Source: a bacterium (lineage in GTDB: Bacteria; Ratteibacteria; UBA8468; B48-G9; JAFGKM01). From it: 7,946 nt of DNA. The stretch covers positions 1 through 7,946 of the forward strand of contig JALNXB010000075.1 of the NCBI GenBank assembly GCA_023230585.1, written 5' to 3'. Shown here in pieces: positions 5,624 through 7,946 of the stretch. A program made the translations under genes and the position numbers. Within the stretch, counting starts at the first letter, position 1; the number at the start of each line of letters is the position of its first letter. Below the pieces are notes generated by a model. It saw only the letters and a list, made by a program, of their open reading frames with translations. It was not told where the DNA came from and made no database searches.

Positions 5624-7306
5624 ATGTACACATTAGGAATAGATTTTGGAACAAATTCTGTAAGGTGTATAATTTTAAACCTTGAAAACGGTGTTATACA
5701 GAGTGCTTCAACTTATGAATACCCATCTGGTGTGAACGGCGTTATAACCGACGAGAAGAACTCCTACCTTGCAAGACAGAACCCTTTAGATTATTTAATT
5801 TCCCTTGAAAATGTTGTTATTAATGCTATCAAAGAAGCCACCAAAGACAAACTGTTTTCACCAGATAAGGTTATCGGAATAGGGATTGACGCTACTGGAA
5901 GTACTCCTTTACCTGTTGATAAAAATCTTAACCCTTTATCTTTTCTAAAAGAATTTCAAAATAATAAAAACTGTATGGCATATTTATGGAAAGACCATAC
6001 ATCTACTGAAGAAGCTGAAGAAATAACATCCGTAGCATCTAAGATAAGACCTCAATACCTATTAAATATTGGCGGTGCTTACTCTTCAGAATGGTTCTTT
6101 TCAAAACTTTTACATTTTTACAGAGTTGATAAAAAAGCATACGAGGCAGCATCTGGATTTATAGAACTCTGTGACTATATACCTGCAATACTTTGTGGCA
6201 AAAAACATCTTTCAGAAGTGGTGAGAAGCATTTGTGCTGCAGGACATAAAGCTATGTATAACGCAGAATGGGGTGGACTTCCTGACTCACAATTTTTAGC
6301 AAAAATTTTCCCGTCATCAAGTAACGTAAACAGGTTTCTTTATCAGAAGGCTTACCCAACTGGAAAGGCTGCTGGCTATTTAAGCAAATTCTGGGCAGAT
6401 AAACTTGGACTCACATCAGGCGTACCTGTTAGCGTTGGGGCTCTTGACGCTCACATTGGAGCTGTAGGAGCAGGAGTAAAACAAGGGGTTCTTGTCAAAG
6501 TTATAGGTACCTCTGCTTGCGATATGACAATTATGCCAAAATCTAAAGCAATTAAAAATATACCTGGTATCTGCGGAACTGTTTCAGACTCTATAGTTCC
6601 AGGTTTTACAGGTATTGAAGCAGGTCAAGCGGCAGTAGGAGATATTTTTAACTGGTTTGTAAAAAACTTTGTGAAAGATACAGAAATAGACCATAACTGG
6701 TTATCCCACCGGGCTTCAAAATTAAAACCAGGTGAAACAGGACTTATATCTTTAGATTGGCACAATGGCAACAGAAATATACTTGCGGATCAAAGACTTA
6801 CAGGAGTTGTATTAGGGCTTACACTAAATACAAAACCCGAAGAGATTTATAAAACTTTAATCGAAGCAACAGGATTCGGAGCAAAAATAATAATAGAACA
6901 GTTCGAAAAATACGGTGTGCCAATAAAAACTATTGTTGCAACAGGTGGTATTCCTGACAAAAACCCGCTATTGATGCAGATATACGCAGATATTACTGGC
7001 AGAACCCTCAAAATAGCAGATTCTGCTCAAACCTGTGCTCTGGGGGCTGCTATTTTTGGTGCAGTCGTAGCTACAAAAGATAAAGGTGGGTTTAAGGATG
7101 TTGAAACAGCCCAGAAAAAGATATGCAGGTTCAAAAATATAGAATATAAACCTATAAAAGAAAATAGAGTAATCTATAATAAAATTTACCACATATACAG
7201 AGAACTCCATAACTCTTTTGGAATAAAAACAGAGAGCAGGAACCTCTACTCTGTTATGAAAGAACTTTTAGAGATACAACATAAAGTAAAAAATATGAAA
7301 CGGTAG
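5624..7306 (+). CDS. araB: ribulokinase (FGGY carbohydrate kinase)
   Basis: Ribulokinase phosphorylates L-ribulose to L-ribulose 5-phosphate with ATP, the second step of L-arabinose breakdown in the cytoplasm. The 560-residue length matches the AraB family. The N-terminal FGGY domain starts with GIDFGTNSVR (5-14), and GIDATGSTPLPVD (87-99), LWKDHT (121-126), GGAYSSEWF (150-158) and RSICAAGHKAM (201-211) are AraB-type signatures. VGALDAHIGAVG at 271-282 contains the predicted catalytic base Asp275. The second domain has GTSACD (295-300), PGICG (314-318), EAGQAAVGDIF (332-342) and the ATP-site motif ATGGIPDKNP (439-448). AGGAG at 5613-5617 precedes the ATG by 6 nt. No araA, araD or transporter gene flanks it, so either the pathway genes lie elsewhere or the enzyme serves another ketopentose. 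The gene ends facing a convergent gene. Confidence 0.94.
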   Translation: MYTLGIDFGTNSVRCIILNLENGVIQSASTYEYPSGVNGVITDEKNSYLARQNPLDYLISLENVVINAIKEATKDKLFSPDKVIGIGIDATGSTPLPVDKNLNPLSFLKEFQNNKNCMAYLWKDHTSTEEAEEITSVASKIRPQYLLNIGGAYSSEWFFSKLLHFYRVDKKAYEAASGFIELCDYIPAILCGKKHLSEVVRSICAAGHKAMYNAEWGGLPDSQFLAKIFPSSSNVNRFLYQKAYPTGKAAGYLSKFWADKLGLTSGVPVSVGALDAHIGAVGAGVKQGVLVKVIGTSACDMTIMPKSKAIKNIPGICGTVSDSIVPGFTGIEAGQAAVGDIFNWFVKNFVKDTEIDHNWLSHRASKLKPGETGLISLDWHNGNRNILADQRLTGVVLGLTLNTKPEEIYKTLIEATGFGAKIIIEQFEKYGVPIKTIVATGGIPDKNPLLMQIYADITGRTLKIADSAQTCALGAAIFGAVVATKDKGGFKDVETAQKKICRFKNIEYKPIKENRVIYNKIYHIYRELHNSFGIKTESRNLYSVMKELLEIQHKVKNMKR

Positions 7307-7322
7307 TTAAGAACCTTCTTAA
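7307..7322 (+). terminator. hairpin directly after araB, weak terminator
   Basis: TTAAGAA (7307-7313) and TTCTTAA (7316-7322) are perfectly complementary and begin at the base after the araB stop codon. The stem is AT-rich and there is no T-run after it, so a classic intrinsic terminator is doubtful. It could act as an RNA 3'-end stabiliser, or be chance. Confidence 0.3.
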
Positions 7323-7435
7323 GTTGAACTTATGGAAACTCTGGTTATGATTAACTCAATACAGACTGAAACCCATAGCCGTATACCTTCAGGGCGCATT
7401 TATTTACTAACAGTTTGATGTAAAACTTTAAAAGC

Positions 7436-7467
7436 CCTCCTCCTACGCTACAATACAAGCTTCGGCG
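7436..7467. repeat. palindromic repeat, long-loop copy 1
   Basis: Two partly complementary arms, CCTCCTACGC and GCTTCGGCG, flank a central TACAATACAA. All 32 bases are identical to the first 32 of the copy at 7589-7621. The arms pair imperfectly (mismatches interrupt the GC pairs), so the element resembles REP- or MITE-type intergenic repeats. It has no coding capacity. Confidence 0.8.
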
Positions 7468-7488
7468 AGATTGCCACGCTAAGAAACC

Positions 7489-7513
7489 CCTCCTACGCCA
7501 AGGCTTCGGCGGG
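7489..7513. repeat. palindromic repeat, short-loop copy
   Basis: The same two arms as in the neighbouring copies, CCTCCTACGC and CTTCGGCGGG, are joined here by only CAAGG instead of TACAATACAAG. This gives a tighter hairpin in which GCC and GGC close around AA. The inverted half-unit at 235-255 has this short-loop form too. Confidence 0.7.
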
Positions 7514-7588
7514 TAAAGCTCGCAAGATAAACTACAAAAGACGGAATGGGGGGGTAACGTATAAAAGCAAAAGCGTAAAGCAAAATCA

Positions 7589-7621
7589 CCTCCTCCTACG
7601 CTACAATACAAGCTTCGGCGG
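7589..7621. repeat. palindromic repeat, long-loop copy 2
   Basis: A 33-nt unit whose first 32 bases equal 7436-7467 exactly; it ends in a complete CTTCGGCGG arm. The perfect identity in non-coding DNA suggests recent spread, gene conversion or selection. It is followed by GATAAACCTC, which recurs at 7771-7780 after another hairpin. Confidence 0.8.
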
Positions 7622-7695
7622 ATAAACCTCATCCCATTAACCTCTCTGCAAACCCTTGGGGACTTACTACTCCAAACACTCTAAGGGGAGAAGGC

Positions 7696-7719
7696 AAATA
7701 AGGAAAGATTGTCATTCCG
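7696..7719 (+). repeat. direct repeat, right copy
   Basis: It matches window positions 1-24 at 23 of 24 bases in the same orientation. After the shared core the two copies diverge: this one continues into AATCAAGCCCC, while the left copy continues into a perfect hairpin. The pair brackets the entire gene cluster, about 7.7 kb apart. Confidence 0.65.
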
Positions 7720-7726
7720 AATCAAG

Positions 7727-7747
7727 CCCCACAGAGATACTGTAGGG
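7727..7747. repeat. small hairpin
   Basis: CCC (7727-7729) and ACAG (7731-7734) pair with CTGT (7740-7743) and GGG (7745-7747), giving seven base pairs with one C/A mismatch around the 5-nt loop AGATA. It sits between two elements that are shared with the left repeat block. No T-run follows on either strand. Confidence 0.45.
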
Positions 7748-7752
7748 ATAAA

Positions 7753-7776
7753 CCCCTCGAGCATACTCGGGATAAA
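7753..7776. repeat. short CTCGGG hairpin repeat, right copy
   Basis: It matches 274-297 at 20 of 24 bases. CTCGAG (7756-7761) pairs with CTCGGG (7766-7771) around the loop CATA, with one T-G pair. The stem is kept although the loop and flanks differ from the left copy, as expected if the structure matters. It lies about 23 nt beyond the stop codon of the - strand gene and might act at its mRNA 3' end. Confidence 0.55.
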
Positions 7777-7798
7777 CCTCACTTTTATCCCTACTCTC

Positions 7799-7946
7799 TT
7801 ATTTTTCAAACTTAATAAAACCTGCGTTCTCAACTCGCCATACATTTGTTCCTGTAGCCACCCAAGTAAACCATCCGTTTCTACCGCTAACCCCAATATT
7901 GAACGCCAACTGTTGAGAATCTTCTGGTTTAAGCCCTATGCTTGCA
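7799..7946 (-). CDS. C-terminal fragment, probable CBM9-like sugar-binding domain protein
   Basis: Reading the - strand inward from the right edge, 48 codons run in frame to a TAA at 7801-7799; the start lies outside the window. The peptide holds LAFNIGVSGRNGWFTWVA (residues 13-30 of the fragment) and ends in NAGFIKFEK. A beta-rich terminal segment with a tryptophan-containing GWFTW strand and a final 'G-x-I/L-x-F/L' strand resembles the end of carbohydrate-binding module family 9 or DOMON-like domains. These domains usually close secreted or surface proteins that bind or degrade polysaccharides. Only the last strands are visible, so the family assignment is tentative, though the protein-like composition and clean stop make coding likely. 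The gene converges on araB. Confidence 0.65.
   Translation of the reverse strand, partial: ASIGLKPEDSQQLAFNIGVSGRNGWFTWVATGTNVWRVENAGFIKFEK

Larger units (their letters stand above)
7307..7798. other. convergent intergenic region filled with repeats
   Basis: About 490 bases lie between the araB stop and the stop of the convergent gene on the - strand. I see no gene. Open frames on the - strand at 7351-7632 and 7681-7896 are by-products of the repeats or run over the real frame of the partial gene. The region contains three copies of the palindromic repeat (7436, 7489, 7589), a direct repeat shared with the left edge (7696), two more small hairpins (7727 and 7753) and a run of seven G at 7548-7554. 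Confidence 0.7.

Noticed and set aside
7436..7621. Possible CRISPR array
   Set aside because: Only three units, unequal in length, with spacings of about 53 and 100 nt and a variable middle; no cas genes nearby.
7351..7632. 93-codon open frame on the - strand with a peptide repeat RRSLYCSVGGG
   Set aside because: The peptide repeat is simply the translation of two nucleotide repeat copies that happen to share a frame; it is not evidence for a protein.
1..7719. Direct repeats at 1 and 7696 as attachment sites of an integrated element next to the tRNA
   Set aside because: The repeats do not match the tRNA 3' end, there is no integrase in the window, and several other repeat families are shared by the same two regions.
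7681..7896. 71-codon open frame on the - strand
   Set aside because: It is another frame of the partial CBM9-like gene and continues through the hairpin repeats; the competing frame is much more protein-like.

Overview
The window is AT-rich bacterial chromosome with seven well-supported complete protein genes and one tRNA gene, all on the + strand, plus the 3' end of a gene entering from the right on the - strand. Two repeat-filled, GC-richer intergenic blocks bound the gene cluster. The mix of genes (long-form RtcB, a ferredoxin-type 2-oxoacid oxidoreductase gamma subunit, sugar-metabolism enzymes, a probable CBM9-like sugar-binding domain) and the many small hairpin repeats suggest a free-living, probably anaerobic, carbohydrate-using bacterium, perhaps from a little-cultivated phylum of the Omnitrophota/PVC kind. 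That placement is inference and cannot be settled from this window.

Layout: 1-300 has no gene and holds several short palindromic or dispersed repeats. 301-427 is a strong consensus promoter driving an intron-less tRNA-Ala(GGC) with the G3:U70 identity pair. 507-5048 is a tight five-gene cluster: a sugar phosphate isomerase/epimerase-like TIM-barrel protein, an orphan 2-oxoacid:ferredoxin oxidoreductase gamma subunit, the RNA ligase RtcB, a YgjP-type zinc metallopeptidase and a patatin-like phospholipase. Spacings are 10 nt, a 26-nt overlap, 12 nt and an 11-nt overlap. A 102-nt gap then leads to a small zinc-finger membrane protein (5151-5429). After another 194 nt with a possible promoter comes a ribulokinase, araB (5624-7306). 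7307-7798 is a convergent intergenic region filled with the same repeat families as 1-300. 7799-7946 is the C-terminal 48 residues of a probable CBM9-like carbohydrate-binding domain protein on the - strand.

How the parts may work together: the TIM-barrel enzyme, AraB and the sugar-binding protein fit carbohydrate use, but no arabinose isomerase, epimerase or transporter lies beside araB. The five-gene cluster mixes sugar, redox, RNA repair, proteolysis and lipid hydrolysis functions with no known common pathway. Its tight coupling, and the separation of the OFOR gamma subunit from its alpha and beta partners, are the most unusual aspects. No CRISPR array, phage, transposase or complete known defence system is visible.
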